Positions 1 through 5,921 are shown, numbered from the stretch's first letter. The stretch: DNA of 6,845 bases from an uncultured Agitococcus sp. (GCF_937920075.1 NZ_CALETI010000363.1:1-6845); one strand, 5' to 3'. Numbers and translations are program-made. The notes: a model not told the origin generated them from the letters alone.

Positions 1-16
1 TTTTTTGATAAATAAC

Positions 17-346
17 TCAAAGATTATTTAATAGATTCTTGACCACCTCAACCTCATTAACAGTATTACTAAATAAAATAGATAATCTTGAATAATCCTC
101 TGCCTTACAATCATGTTCTAAATGCTCACATAGCTGAGCTAATTGTAAAGCGCCGATATTGGCACTTGCACCTTTTAAACTGTGTGCTGCTAAGCGAACT
201 TGTTCATAATTTTGTGCTGATATTCCTTGTTCGATTAACTGTAAGCGTAATTGTGCATCTGTTAAATAGGTATTAATTAATACATCAAACTCATCTTCTA
301 ACACTTCTTTTAACTCCGCTAACTGATCTTTATCTAAATGATGCAT
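17..346 (-). CDS. hptB: Hpt domain phosphotransfer protein (HptB-like)
   Basis: This is a single-domain histidine phosphotransfer protein that should carry phosphate from a hybrid sensor kinase to a response regulator in the cytoplasm. The conserved Hpt motif AAHSLKGASANIGA is present. The phospho-accepting His is residue 55 from the chosen start, followed by the usual SLKG. The rest is predicted helical, about 109 residues, which is normal for a stand-alone Hpt. I chose the ATG at 344-346 because AGAGGA lies 7 nt upstream. The frame is also open to an ATG at 365-367 and a TTG at 371-373, but these overlap the upstream gene and have poor ribosome sites. It begins 11 nt after the hsbR-like stop and is probably cotranscribed with it. 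The order STAS, REC-phosphatase, Hpt matches the Pseudomonas hsbA-hsbR-hptB cluster, so HsbR is the likely partner (inference). The domain call is firm; the orthology is from memory of that cluster. Confidence 0.88.
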   Translation of the reverse strand: MHHLDKDQLAELKEVLEDEFDVLINTYLTDAQLRLQLIEQGISAQNYEQVRLAAHSLKGASANIGALQLAQLCEHLEHDCKAEDYSRLSILFSNTVNEVEVVKNLLNNL

Positions 347-353
347 TATTTTT

Positions 354-359
354 TCCTCT
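354..359 (-). promoter_or_regulatory. Ribosome binding site deciding the Hpt start
   Basis: On the minus strand AGAGGA sits 7 nt before the ATG at 346 and overlaps the TAG stop (358-360) of the upstream gene. The arrangement suits translational coupling and supports the shorter 109-residue Hpt product over starts at 367 or 373. Confidence 0.7.
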
Positions 360-2046
360 ACAACCATTTCCAATCAAACTCAACGATAACACTATTACCA
401 GAGCCTATAAACTCTAATCGTTGACACAAAGTTTCAATGAGGCGAATACCTCGCCCATGATAATTCATTAAATGTGGATTATCGCTTGAGCTTTGTTGCC
501 GACGCTGACTAAAATCAAAGCCATCACCACTATCAGTTACCTGCAAAATTAGCTTCCCCCCTTGTTCTGTAGGACGGTGCTGAATATTAAAGCGAATATT
601 GCCTTCTTCCAAACTATTTAAACGCTCATGGCGCAAACTATAATACTTAGCAAAGCCTTGAGGACTATTTTTTAATGATGAGTCTAAATGCAATAAGCCA
701 TGTTCTAAGGCATTTGAATATAATTCTGCCAAAATGGTATTGAGTGTGTTGATATAAGGTTTTAAGCCAGTGATCTGAAAAACCAAATGCGTTACTAACG
801 GCACAGGATCAAATAACTTTAATGACTCCACACCTAATTCACAACTCATCACACAATCTGCCAATCCTCGATGGGCGACTTTGGGTTTTGCGAGTAAACT
901 GTGTTCTAAAGCCAAAGATGGGGCATCTTGCATTCTCACTGCCAACAGTGTATGGTCATCTGATTGTGCAACCCCCTCACCCGCAAAAACTTTTACTTGA
1001 TGTAAGATTTCATCAAAAACATTATCAGGGCTATCGCTATTTGCCAAAATAGGTAATAGTCGATCAAAACCAAACATTTCTTCTTGTGGATTAACCGTTT
1101 CTATAATGCCGTCAGACCACAAATAAACGACATCATCATCATCCATTTCAAAAAAGCTAGGCTGATATTTAAATTGATTAGCCGATAAAATTCCTAAAGG
1201 TAAATGTTGAGAAACGACTTTTTTAATCTCTCGGCTGCGAGTGTTATAAATCACACCATCAGGCAAACCACCAGCCCACACTTCAATGCTACGATTTCTA
1301 AACCCTAAATGCGCTGCCGTTGCACAACAAAACACACCAACAGGTAAAATACTTTTTAATTTTGAATTAACTTCTCGTAAGACATCTTCTAAGGCAAATC
1401 CCTTAGAGACCATGCCATGAAAGACCTCTGCTAATGGTAATGCACCAATCGCAGCAGGTAAGCCATGTCCTGTAAAGTCCCCTAACAACACCAATAAATC
1501 ACCATTTGGATGACGTGCAGCTAAAACAACATCACCATTAAAAATTGCTTTAGGAGAAATGAGATAACGAATATTAGGAGAATTTAATACGCCATAATGT
1601 GCAATTTTATCAAAGATGCCTTTTGCTGCCTTTTGCTCTTGCAGCAAGTGTTCGCGTTGATTTTGAATTTCTTTATGCAAACGACGCATACGCGAAAAAG
1701 CCATAATTTTGGCTTTGATAATTACCTTGTTATAGGGTTTGCTTAAAAAATCATCACCACCAGCTTCTAAACATTCAGCTAAATCACTGGCTTCATTTAA
1801 TGAGGTTAAAAAAATGATGGGAACTAAATCTTCACCAACAATCTGTCTAATTTCTCTGGCGACTTCTGTGCCATTTTTATGAGGCATCATCACGTCTAAC
1901 AAGACAATATCGGGACGATGCTCAATAAATAGCTCTACTGCTTCTTTGCCATCTACTGCCAAAATCACTTCATGATCAAGACGTTTAATTAAGTTAGCCA
2001 AAATTAAACGATCACTTGGCGTATCTTCAGCGATTAACAGACGCAT
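358..2046 (-). CDS. hsbR: Response regulator fused to PP2C/SpoIIE phosphatase and RsbW-like anti-sigma kinase (HsbR-like)
   Basis: This 562-residue protein is a partner-switching regulator with three modules. Residues 1-118 form a REC domain with acidic E7/D8, phospho-acceptor D51 in LLDVMMP, T81 and K103 in SKP. A helical, coiled-coil-like linker covers about 118-145. Residues 150-372 form a SpoIIE/PP2C phosphatase with the metal-ligand motifs GD (171-172), GDFTGHG (D190), SDGIIET (D312) and SDDHTLL (D363/D364). Residues 395-560 form a GHKL-type ATPase with N-box ELYSNALEHG (E441, N445), G1 box DSGDGF (505-510) and GRGI (531-534). All key residues are present, so both opposing activities look intact: serine kinase and phospho-serine phosphatase on an anti-anti-sigma partner. 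That partner is presumably the STAS protein encoded 26 nt upstream. In Pseudomonas the REC domain receives phosphate from HptB. The start ATG has a strong GGAGGT site 5 nt upstream. The domains are certain; the HsbR name rests on architecture plus gene order. Confidence 0.95.
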   Translation of the reverse strand: MRLLIAEDTPSDRLILANLIKRLDHEVILAVDGKEAVELFIEHRPDIVLLDVMMPHKNGTEVAREIRQIVGEDLVPIIFLTSLNEASDLAECLEAGGDDFLSKPYNKVIIKAKIMAFSRMRRLHKEIQNQREHLLQEQKAAKGIFDKIAHYGVLNSPNIRYLISPKAIFNGDVVLAARHPNGDLLVLLGDFTGHGLPAAIGALPLAEVFHGMVSKGFALEDVLREVNSKLKSILPVGVFCCATAAHLGFRNRSIEVWAGGLPDGVIYNTRSREIKKVVSQHLPLGILSANQFKYQPSFFEMDDDDVVYLWSDGIIETVNPQEEMFGFDRLLPILANSDSPDNVFDEILHQVKVFAGEGVAQSDDHTLLAVRMQDAPSLALEHSLLAKPKVAHRGLADCVMSCELGVESLKLFDPVPLVTHLVFQITGLKPYINTLNTILAELYSNALEHGLLHLDSSLKNSPQGFAKYYSLRHERLNSLEEGNIRFNIQHRPTEQGGKLILQVTDSGDGFDFSQRRQQSSSDNPHLMNYHGRGIRLIETLCQRLEFIGSGNSVIVEFDWKWL

Positions 2047-2051
2047 AAGCC

Positions 2052-2057
2052 ACCTCC
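2052..2057 (-). promoter_or_regulatory. Strong Shine-Dalgarno site of the hsbR-like gene
   Basis: The minus strand reads GGAGGT 5 nt before the ATG at 2046, which is close to the full consensus. It lies in the 26-nt gap after the STAS gene. It fixes the start and suggests efficient translation of the second cistron. Confidence 0.7.
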
Positions 2058-2072
2058 CTGCTTTAAGACTAT

Positions 2073-2378
2073 TTACACAATTGTAAATAATTGCTCAAAA
2101 TTAGAGATGGTTAAGATTTTTTTGACATCAGGATTACAATTAATGATTCTCACTTGAGAACTATCCCCCCCTGCATGATCTCTTAAAAGCAACAACATGC
2201 CTAATGCAGAGCTGTCTAAATAAGTTGCATCTTTTAAATCAATCACATAACAGGACATTTCGCTGGGTGCTTGCTCATAAGCATTACGAAATTCTTGGTG
2301 GGTGCTAAAATCAAAACGCCCTTTAATTTTAATAATTAATTCTTTGCCATCGGCTGAACTTGTGGTAAGTATCGCCAT
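2073..2378 (-). CDS. hsbA: STAS-domain anti-sigma factor antagonist (HsbA-like)
   Basis: This 101-residue protein is a single STAS domain of the SpoIIAA/RsbV type. Its role is to bind an anti-sigma factor or other partner when unphosphorylated, and to be switched off by serine phosphorylation. The phosphorylation-loop motif YLDSSALGML is present, with D55 followed by S56, the expected phospho-serine. The N-terminal strand ends in IKGRFDFST, the usual STAS pattern. The product is full length for the family. The ATG is preceded by AGAGGGAGA about 6 nt upstream. It is the first gene of the minus-strand operon, followed by the matching kinase/phosphatase and the Hpt. In Pseudomonas HsbA exchanges between FlgM and the diguanylate cyclase HsbD; neither is encoded in this window, so the output here is inferred. 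Confidence 0.92.
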   Translation of the reverse strand: MAILTTSSADGKELIIKIKGRFDFSTHQEFRNAYEQAPSEMSCYVIDLKDATYLDSSALGMLLLLRDHAGGDSSQVRIINCNPDVKKILTISNFEQLFTIV

Positions 2379-2440
2379 AAATATCTCCCTCTACATGCTG
2401 ATGCCATCACTATTGGTTATACAGCCAATAATATTAAATT

Positions 2441-2468
2441 AGTATATTTGCTTCTTATTCTAAAGCAA
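2441..2468 (-). promoter_or_regulatory. Candidate sigma-70 promoter of the hsbA-hsbR-hptB-like operon
   Basis: The minus strand reads TTGCTT (2463-2468), a 16-nt spacer, then TATACT (2441-2446). The -10 box matches five of six consensus bases; the -35 box matches only three. Transcription would start near 2434 and give a leader of about 56 nt that contains the TATTGG/CCAATA repeat. No sigma-28 or sigma-54 signature was seen. This is a motif match only. Confidence 0.35.
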
Positions 2469-2523
2469 ACTTTATACGCTAAGAAAGGCTATCAGGATGA
2501 TTTAATTGTTTTTTTAGAACATT

Positions 2524-2558
2524 TGTTTGGTTTTTATCTGTTTTATACATACCAAACA
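2524..2558. repeat. 8-bp perfect inverted repeat with an alternative overlapping stem
   Basis: TGTTTGGT (2524-2531) is matched by ACCAAACA (2551-2558) across a 19-nt loop. The right arm can instead pair with its downstream neighbour: CAAAC (2553-2557) with GTTTG (2561-2565). The two structures exclude each other. It could be an operator for a dimeric regulator, a switchable leader, or chance in AT-rich DNA. Confidence 0.35.
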
Positions 2559-2684
2559 CAGTTTGTATTTATACGATGATTTTATCTAAAACGCTATAGC
2601 ACAGTTCACAAAAAACTGACTGATAAGTTTCTAATTGATTCGATGCGAAAAAATAAGCAATTACTATACTTAGACTATGTGGGC

Positions 2685-2747
2685 TTACGTGGCTATCTTT
2701 GAATAGCTTTCGCTTGTAAAGCGTGGAACTTACTGGGATATGCGTAA
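2685..2747 (+). repeat. Nested inverted repeats before the patatin gene (possible structured leader)
   Basis: An outer stem TTACG (2685-2689)/CGTAA (2743-2747) encloses two hairpins: GCTAT (2692-2696)/ATAGC (2703-2707), and CGCTT (2711-2715)/AAGCG (2719-2723). An imperfect direct repeat, GTGG-CTTAC-TGG, occurs at 2679-2692 and again at 2723-2736. The whole could fold as a three-way junction ending about 25 nt before the ribosome site. No known riboswitch class was recognised. The stems are short, so chance is a real possibility. Confidence 0.25.
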
Positions 2748-2771
2748 ACTCTGACGATAAAAACCTTGTTT

Positions 2772-2776
2772 AGGAG
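2772..2776 (+). promoter_or_regulatory. Ribosome binding site deciding the patatin start
   Basis: AGGAG lies 7 nt before the ATG at 2784. The in-frame TTG at 2766 lies upstream of this site and would place it inside the coding region, so 2784 is preferred. Confidence 0.7.
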
Positions 2777-2783
2777 CAACAAG

Positions 2784-3977
2784 ATGAATCAACCCTATTC
2801 TGCTAAAAAAGTTGCTTTAGTTTTGTCTGGAGGTGGAGCTAGAGCCGCTTATCAAGTGGGTGTTTTAAAGGCGATCAGTGAATTGTCTTATTCTCATTGT
2901 GCCAATTTATTTCCTATTATTTGTGGCACATCTGCTGGAGGCCTCAATGCCGCAGGTTTGGCTTGCCGTGCTGATTGTTTAGGAGAGGCAGTTTCACAAT
3001 TAGAATTTGTTTGGTCAAACTTTAAAACCTCACAAGTGTATCGCACAGATTGGGCTGGCGTTTTGCATTGTGCTGCTCGTTTTTTATGGACAATGGCTTT
3101 TGGTCGTTTGCATAAAGATCGACCTGTGTCTTTATTGGATAATTCACCATTATACTTTTTATTAGAACGCGAATTATTACTTTCTCGTCTTAACGATGTG
3201 ATTAGTGCCGAATATTTACATGCTCTTTGTATTACAGCATCAGGCTATACCAGTGGTGAATCAGTCAGTTTTTTTCAGGGGCGCGCTGATTTGGAAGGTT
3301 GGAAACGCGCTAGAAGAGTTGGTATCCCAACACTAATTCGCACTGAACATTTATTAGCATCGGCTGCTATTCCTCTACTATTTCCTGCGATAAAACTTAA
3401 TCGTGAATATTTTGGTGATGGAGCCTTACGACAACTCGCGCCAATGAGTCCTGCCTTACACTTAGGCGCAGAAAAAATTTTAGTGATTGGTGTGAGTAAT
3501 GAAAATAATAAAGATCGTCAAAAAGTCGATAGCTACCCTAGTATTGCTCAAGTTGTTGCTAACATTTTAAATAGCTCTTTTATTGATAGCTTAGAAAGTG
3601 ACATTGAAAGACTCACTCGAATTAATCGTACCATTAGTCATATTCCTGCTGAGATTAGAGAAAAAAATATTTCATTACGACATGTTGATTCTTTAGTGAT
3701 TGCCCCTTCTAGTGAAATTTTTGATCAAATCGCCATGAAACATGCTATGGATTTGCCACGTAGTATTCGAACATTTGTTTATGGCAGTGGTGCAACAAAA
3801 CGTGGCGGCGCAGGTGTGTTAAGTTATTTACTATTTGAGGGAGCTTATTGCAAAGAGCTAATAGATGTTGGTTATGCCGATGGTATGGCTAGAGCAACTG
3901 AGATTAAACAGTTTTTACATTTAGATCAGCCTAGTGACCATGTTTGCCAGTTACTAGACTTTAAAAATAGAGCTTAG
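2784..3977 (+). CDS. Patatin-like phospholipase family protein
   Basis: This 397-residue protein is a predicted Ser-Asp dyad acyl hydrolase of the patatin family, which cleaves acyl chains from phospholipids or related lipids. The oxyanion-hole motif SGGGARAAYQVG is at residues 15-26. The nucleophile elbow GTSAG has Ser50. The conserved AIPLLFPA stretch (195-202) leads to the catalytic Asp212 in DGAL, so all active-site elements are intact. No signal peptide or clear transmembrane segment is seen, so it is probably cytoplasmic or membrane-associated. The C-terminal third (about 240-397) has no motif I recognise. The length suits bacterial single-domain patatins. It is transcribed alone, divergent from the signalling operon and convergent with the flavin oxidoreductase gene. 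Substrate and physiological role cannot be told from sequence. It lacks the secretion signal expected of an ExoU-type effector. Confidence 0.93.
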   Translation: MNQPYSAKKVALVLSGGGARAAYQVGVLKAISELSYSHCANLFPIICGTSAGGLNAAGLACRADCLGEAVSQLEFVWSNFKTSQVYRTDWAGVLHCAARFLWTMAFGRLHKDRPVSLLDNSPLYFLLERELLLSRLNDVISAEYLHALCITASGYTSGESVSFFQGRADLEGWKRARRVGIPTLIRTEHLLASAAIPLLFPAIKLNREYFGDGALRQLAPMSPALHLGAEKILVIGVSNENNKDRQKVDSYPSIAQVVANILNSSFIDSLESDIERLTRINRTISHIPAEIREKNISLRHVDSLVIAPSSEIFDQIAMKHAMDLPRSIRTFVYGSGATKRGGAGVLSYLLFEGAYCKELIDVGYADGMARATEIKQFLHLDQPSDHVCQLLDFKNRA

Positions 3978-4083
3978 GGATTATTAGCGGCTGTTAACAT
4001 TTTGCCTGTGAGCAACCACAATCAAAACGCAAAACAATCCTATTATCTTTATGCTTTTTTTATAATCAAAGCGATAACCGTCC
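3978..4083. other. Convergent spacer between patatin and flavin oxidoreductase genes
   Basis: This 106-nt stretch separates two convergent genes, where a bidirectional terminator would be expected. The best structure is an imperfect stem TTATGCTTT (4049-4057)/AAAGCGATAA (4068-4077) with a one-base bulge. It is AT-rich and not followed by a T tract on either strand. I therefore do not call a rho-independent terminator. Confidence 0.5.
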
Positions 4084-5115
4084 CTATATTTTTTCTTGAA
4101 TGGCTAATAATCGTTTATCCAAATCTTTGACTAAACGCTGCATCATTTCTTCAGCACTACACACATCGTGAATCAAGCCTTGAGATTGACCAATAAACTG
4201 CATACCCTTGGCTAAGTCACCGTGTTCGGTTGCTGCCTTTAATTTAGGAGTTGCGGCACCAAAATTAGCTAATAATCGTATTTTTTGTGGTTCTACGAGA
4301 ATGCCTGCTAACACCTTCCAAACAGGAACTTTTAATTGTATTGCTGCAAAAAAAGCCTGAATCATTGCCAACACAAAATTCATAGGTTTTTTAGTCAACT
4401 TTTCTGCCAATGGCGTTTTCATATAACGTGCAGGCAAACCATCAAAATGCGGTGAATAAATGGTCTCGTGTTGATCTTTAGCAATCACTTGTTGCTTAAT
4501 ATGCTCATGTAACGGACTCTCTTTCACCGTTGCAAAACGTGAACCCATCGCCACCGCTTCTGCCCCCAATGCCAAGGCCGCCAACACACCACGTTGATCA
4601 GCAAAACCACCACAAGCAATCACTGGAATCTTGACCACATCAACAATGGCTGGCACTAAGACTAAAGACGTTACCTCTCCGCCATGTGCTGCTGCTTCAT
4701 GACCTGTCACCATCACAGCATCAGCACCTTGTTCTTGAGCGGCTATGGCGTGTTTAGCAGTCGTCACTGTGGCAATTACCTTTCCACCATAAGCGTGGCA
4801 AGCTTTTATGAGCCAATCGCCCTTACCTAATGAAAAATTAATCACAGGCACTTTTAAGTCTAAGGCAATTTGGGCATTTTCTTTGGCAGATGGCATTAAC
4901 AAGGCACAATTCACACCAAAGGGTTTATCTGTTAATTGGCGCACCTTTTCTATGGCAGCCTTAGTTTGTTCGGGTGTCAACGGCCCTAAAGCTAAAATAC
5001 CTAAGCCTCCAGCATTGCTCACCGCAGCAACCAGTTCAGGGGTAGAAATCCAACTCATGCCCGTTAAAATAATGGGGTATTTAATGGCTAATAATTGGGT
5101 AATGGCTGTATTCAT
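4084..5115 (-). CDS. NAD(P)H-dependent flavin oxidoreductase / nitronate monooxygenase family protein
   Basis: This 343-residue protein is an FMN-binding TIM-barrel enzyme of the nitronate monooxygenase / 2-nitropropane dioxygenase family, which also includes FabK-type enoyl reductases and NADH:quinone reductases. The N-terminal hallmark PELVAAVSNAGGLGIL is at 26-41. The active-site signature is GHEAAAHGG (138-146) with His144 as the likely catalytic base. The FMN-phosphate region follows as ACGGFADQRG (167-176) and GAEAVAMGSRF (184-194). The first barrel strand reads ILTGMSWIS where relatives usually have QAPMAG, a modest deviation near the flavin. The ATG at 5115 fits the family N-terminus but has no clear Shine-Dalgarno site, and an 11-bp inverted repeat abuts it. 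It lies 71 nt downstream of a cyclic-nucleotide-binding gene on the same strand and may be cotranscribed. The substrate cannot be assigned; nitronate detoxification, quinone reduction or enoyl reduction are all possible. Confidence 0.9.
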   Translation of the reverse strand: MNTAITQLLAIKYPIILTGMSWISTPELVAAVSNAGGLGILALGPLTPEQTKAAIEKVRQLTDKPFGVNCALLMPSAKENAQIALDLKVPVINFSLGKGDWLIKACHAYGGKVIATVTTAKHAIAAQEQGADAVMVTGHEAAAHGGEVTSLVLVPAIVDVVKIPVIACGGFADQRGVLAALALGAEAVAMGSRFATVKESPLHEHIKQQVIAKDQHETIYSPHFDGLPARYMKTPLAEKLTKKPMNFVLAMIQAFFAAIQLKVPVWKVLAGILVEPQKIRLLANFGAATPKLKAATEHGDLAKGMQFIGQSQGLIHDVCSAEEMMQRLVKDLDKRLLAIQEKI

Positions 5116-5163
5116 GTTGATATAGTTAGATCTTAATGGTGATTGTTTTTTGACTATATCAAC
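5116..5163. repeat. 11-bp perfect inverted repeat abutting the flavin oxidoreductase start codon
   Basis: GTTGATATAGT (5116-5126) and its exact reverse complement ACTATATCAAC (5153-5163) flank a 26-nt spacer. The arm at 5116 directly touches the start codon (5113-5115) of the downstream gene. In that gene's mRNA the stem would occupy the ribosome-binding region, where no usual Shine-Dalgarno site is visible. As DNA, the two arms could instead be paired operator sites. No T tract follows, so it does not look like a terminator. Confidence 0.6.
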
Positions 5164-5186
5164 TTACATACATATCGTCCAACAAA

Positions 5187-5657
5187 TTATAAAACATTTA
5201 TCAGTTTTAATAATTCCGTATCCAAAGACATTAAACGCTCATCTAAGGCGCGTAAACGTCGGCTCACCTCACGTGATAAATTCATTTGAATAATGACAAA
5301 TTGTTCTAAATCATACTCATACAAAGAAAATAAATTTTGTCTTGATAATTCTAAAGCAATACAATTTTCAATGGCTTGCACTGAAGCACTACGCGGGTTT
5401 AAATCAATAAGTGACATTTCACCAAAACAATCACCACGCACCAAATATCTTAATTTGATGTCTCGCCCTTTTAACACCAATGCTGTGCCGCGCTCCAAAA
5501 TAAACAAAGAATCTGCTTGCTCACCCTCTTTAAAAAAATAGGCATTTTGGGCAATCTCAATTTCTGGGCAGCGTGTTAATAAAAATGACAAGGCTTGTTG
5601 GCTAACACCACCAAAAATCGGCATGGCTTGTAACAGCTCAAGATATTGCTGATCCAT
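5187..5657 (-). CDS. Stand-alone cyclic nucleotide-binding domain protein
   Basis: This 156-residue protein consists of one CRP/CAP-type cyclic nucleotide-binding domain with no helix-turn-helix after it. The phosphate-binding cassette is well kept: GDCFGEMSLIDLNPRSASV at 75-93, with E80 and R89 the residues expected to contact ribose and cyclic phosphate. A glycine-containing FFKEGEQADSLFILERG (41-57) forms the preceding beta-barrel strands. The C-terminus (about 115-156) is helical and could mediate dimer or partner contact. It probably senses cAMP or cGMP and acts through protein-protein contact rather than DNA binding (inference). The ATG is preceded by a run of six G at 5661-5666 with only four bases between, an odd but usable ribosome site. 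It is divergent from leuS and lies upstream of the flavin oxidoreductase gene. Confidence 0.9.
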   Translation of the reverse strand: MDQQYLELLQAMPIFGGVSQQALSFLLTRCPEIEIAQNAYFFKEGEQADSLFILERGTALVLKGRDIKLRYLVRGDCFGEMSLIDLNPRSASVQAIENCIALELSRQNLFSLYEYDLEQFVIIQMNLSREVSRRLRALDERLMSLDTELLKLINVL

Positions 5658-5797
5658 AATCCCCCCATATTAATCACGAAAAATATGACAATCAGGATTT
5701 CTGCGTTAATTGTGAGACAATACGCCTGTCCTGTACTCTAAATCTTGTTTATTTACAGTGTAGAAGATTTTTTAATGATTAGATTTTTTTGATGATA

Positions 5798-5826
5798 TTG
5801 CCGCGAAACACTTACTTAAATAGCAT
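5798..5826 (+). promoter_or_regulatory. Candidate sigma-70 promoter of leuS
   Basis: TTGCCG (5798-5803), a 17-nt spacer and TAGCAT (5821-5826) each match four of six consensus bases at optimal spacing. A start near 5833 would give a leader of about 120 nt. The -10 box lies inside the left arm of the 5819-5844 inverted repeat, so a repressor bound there could block it. Motif match only. Confidence 0.35.
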
Positions 5827-5844
5827 CAGCTAGGTTATGCTATT
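5819..5844. repeat. 8-bp perfect inverted repeat over the leuS promoter
   Basis: AATAGCAT (5819-5826) and ATGCTATT (5837-5844) are exact reverse complements with a 10-nt spacer, an operator-like geometry of about two helical turns. It overlaps the candidate -10 box and transcription start of leuS. The binding protein is unknown. Confidence 0.4.
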
Positions 5845-5905
5845 CGGCTTTATTAGGATTTCTCGCTCCCTGCCTGTAACTTTGAGCTTTATTCAGGGAA
5901 AATAG
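5837..5905 (+). CDS. Possible leuS leader peptide (22 codons)
   Basis: An ATG at 5837 opens a 22-codon frame that ends at TAG 5903-5905, 47 nt before leuS. The peptide has three leucines (codons CTA, CTG and TTG), not the dense run seen in classical leucine attenuators. The upstream TAGG is too close to the ATG to be a good ribosome site. The frame runs through the left arm of the large leader hairpin and its stop lies in the right arm, so translating it would open the hairpin. It may equally be a chance short frame. Confidence 0.2.
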   Translation: MLFGFIRISRSLPVTLSFIQGK

Positions 5906-5910
5906 CGAGA
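5861..5910 (+). repeat. Interrupted 12-bp hairpin in the leuS leader
   Basis: TCTCGCT (5861-5867) pairs with AGCGAGA (5904-5910), and the adjacent CCCTG (5868-5872) pairs with CAGGG (5894-5898). The bulge is AAAAT (5899-5903) and the loop is 21 nt. Twelve pairs with seven G-C make this the strongest structure in the window. It lies in the expected 5' leader of leuS and overlaps the next palindrome by three bases, so the two cannot form fully at once. Confidence 0.55.
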
Positions 5911-5921
5911 GGAATTCCTCT
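5908..5921. repeat. 14-bp perfect palindrome in the leuS leader
   Basis: AGAGGAATTCCTCT is fully self-complementary. A second CCTCT (5925-5929) follows, and then five T's (5929-5933), so AGAGG (5908-5912) could also pair with that copy to make a weak terminator-like stem. It shares bases 5908-5910 with the upstream hairpin, an antiterminator/terminator type of overlap. It could also simply be a protein-binding palindrome. Confidence 0.45.

Larger units (their letters stand above)
2379..2783. other. Divergent intergenic region (405 nt) between the hsbA-like operon and the patatin gene
   Basis: No reading frame worth calling was seen on either strand. It holds the hsbA ribosome site (2384-2392), a candidate minus-strand promoter (2441-2468) and a 6-bp inverted repeat TATTGG/CCAATA (2411-2430) in the putative hsbA leader. 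It also has an 8-bp inverted repeat (2524-2558) and a cluster of small stems just before the patatin gene (2685-2747). The sequence is strongly AT-rich. Promoter signals on the plus strand are ambiguous: TATACT at 2665-2670 has no -35 at good spacing. Confidence 0.6.

Noticed and set aside
88..276. Plus-strand open frame opposite the Hpt gene
   Set aside because: It is antisense to a clear Hpt domain, lacks a ribosome site and shows no protein motif.
822..1052. Plus-strand open frame of 76 codons inside the hsbR-like gene
   Set aside because: It lies opposite conserved PP2C/GHKL coding sequence and has no recognisable features of its own.
2784..3977. Patatin protein as a secreted ExoU-type toxin or part of a CBASS/CapV-type defence system
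   Set aside because: It has no secretion signal and no adjacent nucleotidyltransferase or other defence gene. The cyclic-nucleotide-binding gene is over 1 kb away beyond a convergent gene, so a link is not supported.
4049..4077. Bidirectional terminator between the convergent genes
   Set aside because: The stem is AT-rich, has a bulge and lacks a following T tract on either strand.
4808..5125. Plus-strand open frame of 105 codons opposite the flavin oxidoreductase
   Set aside because: The opposite strand encodes conserved FMN-binding motifs; this frame is a by-product of that codon use.
5293..5541. Plus-strand open frame opposite the cyclic-nucleotide-binding gene
   Set aside because: It is antisense to the conserved phosphate-binding cassette and has no start signals.
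5705..5725. CRP or lac-operator-like site (AATTGTGAG)
   Set aside because: Only one half-site resembles TGTGA and there is no matching TCACA at the right spacing; the small ATTGT/ACAAT stem explains the symmetry.
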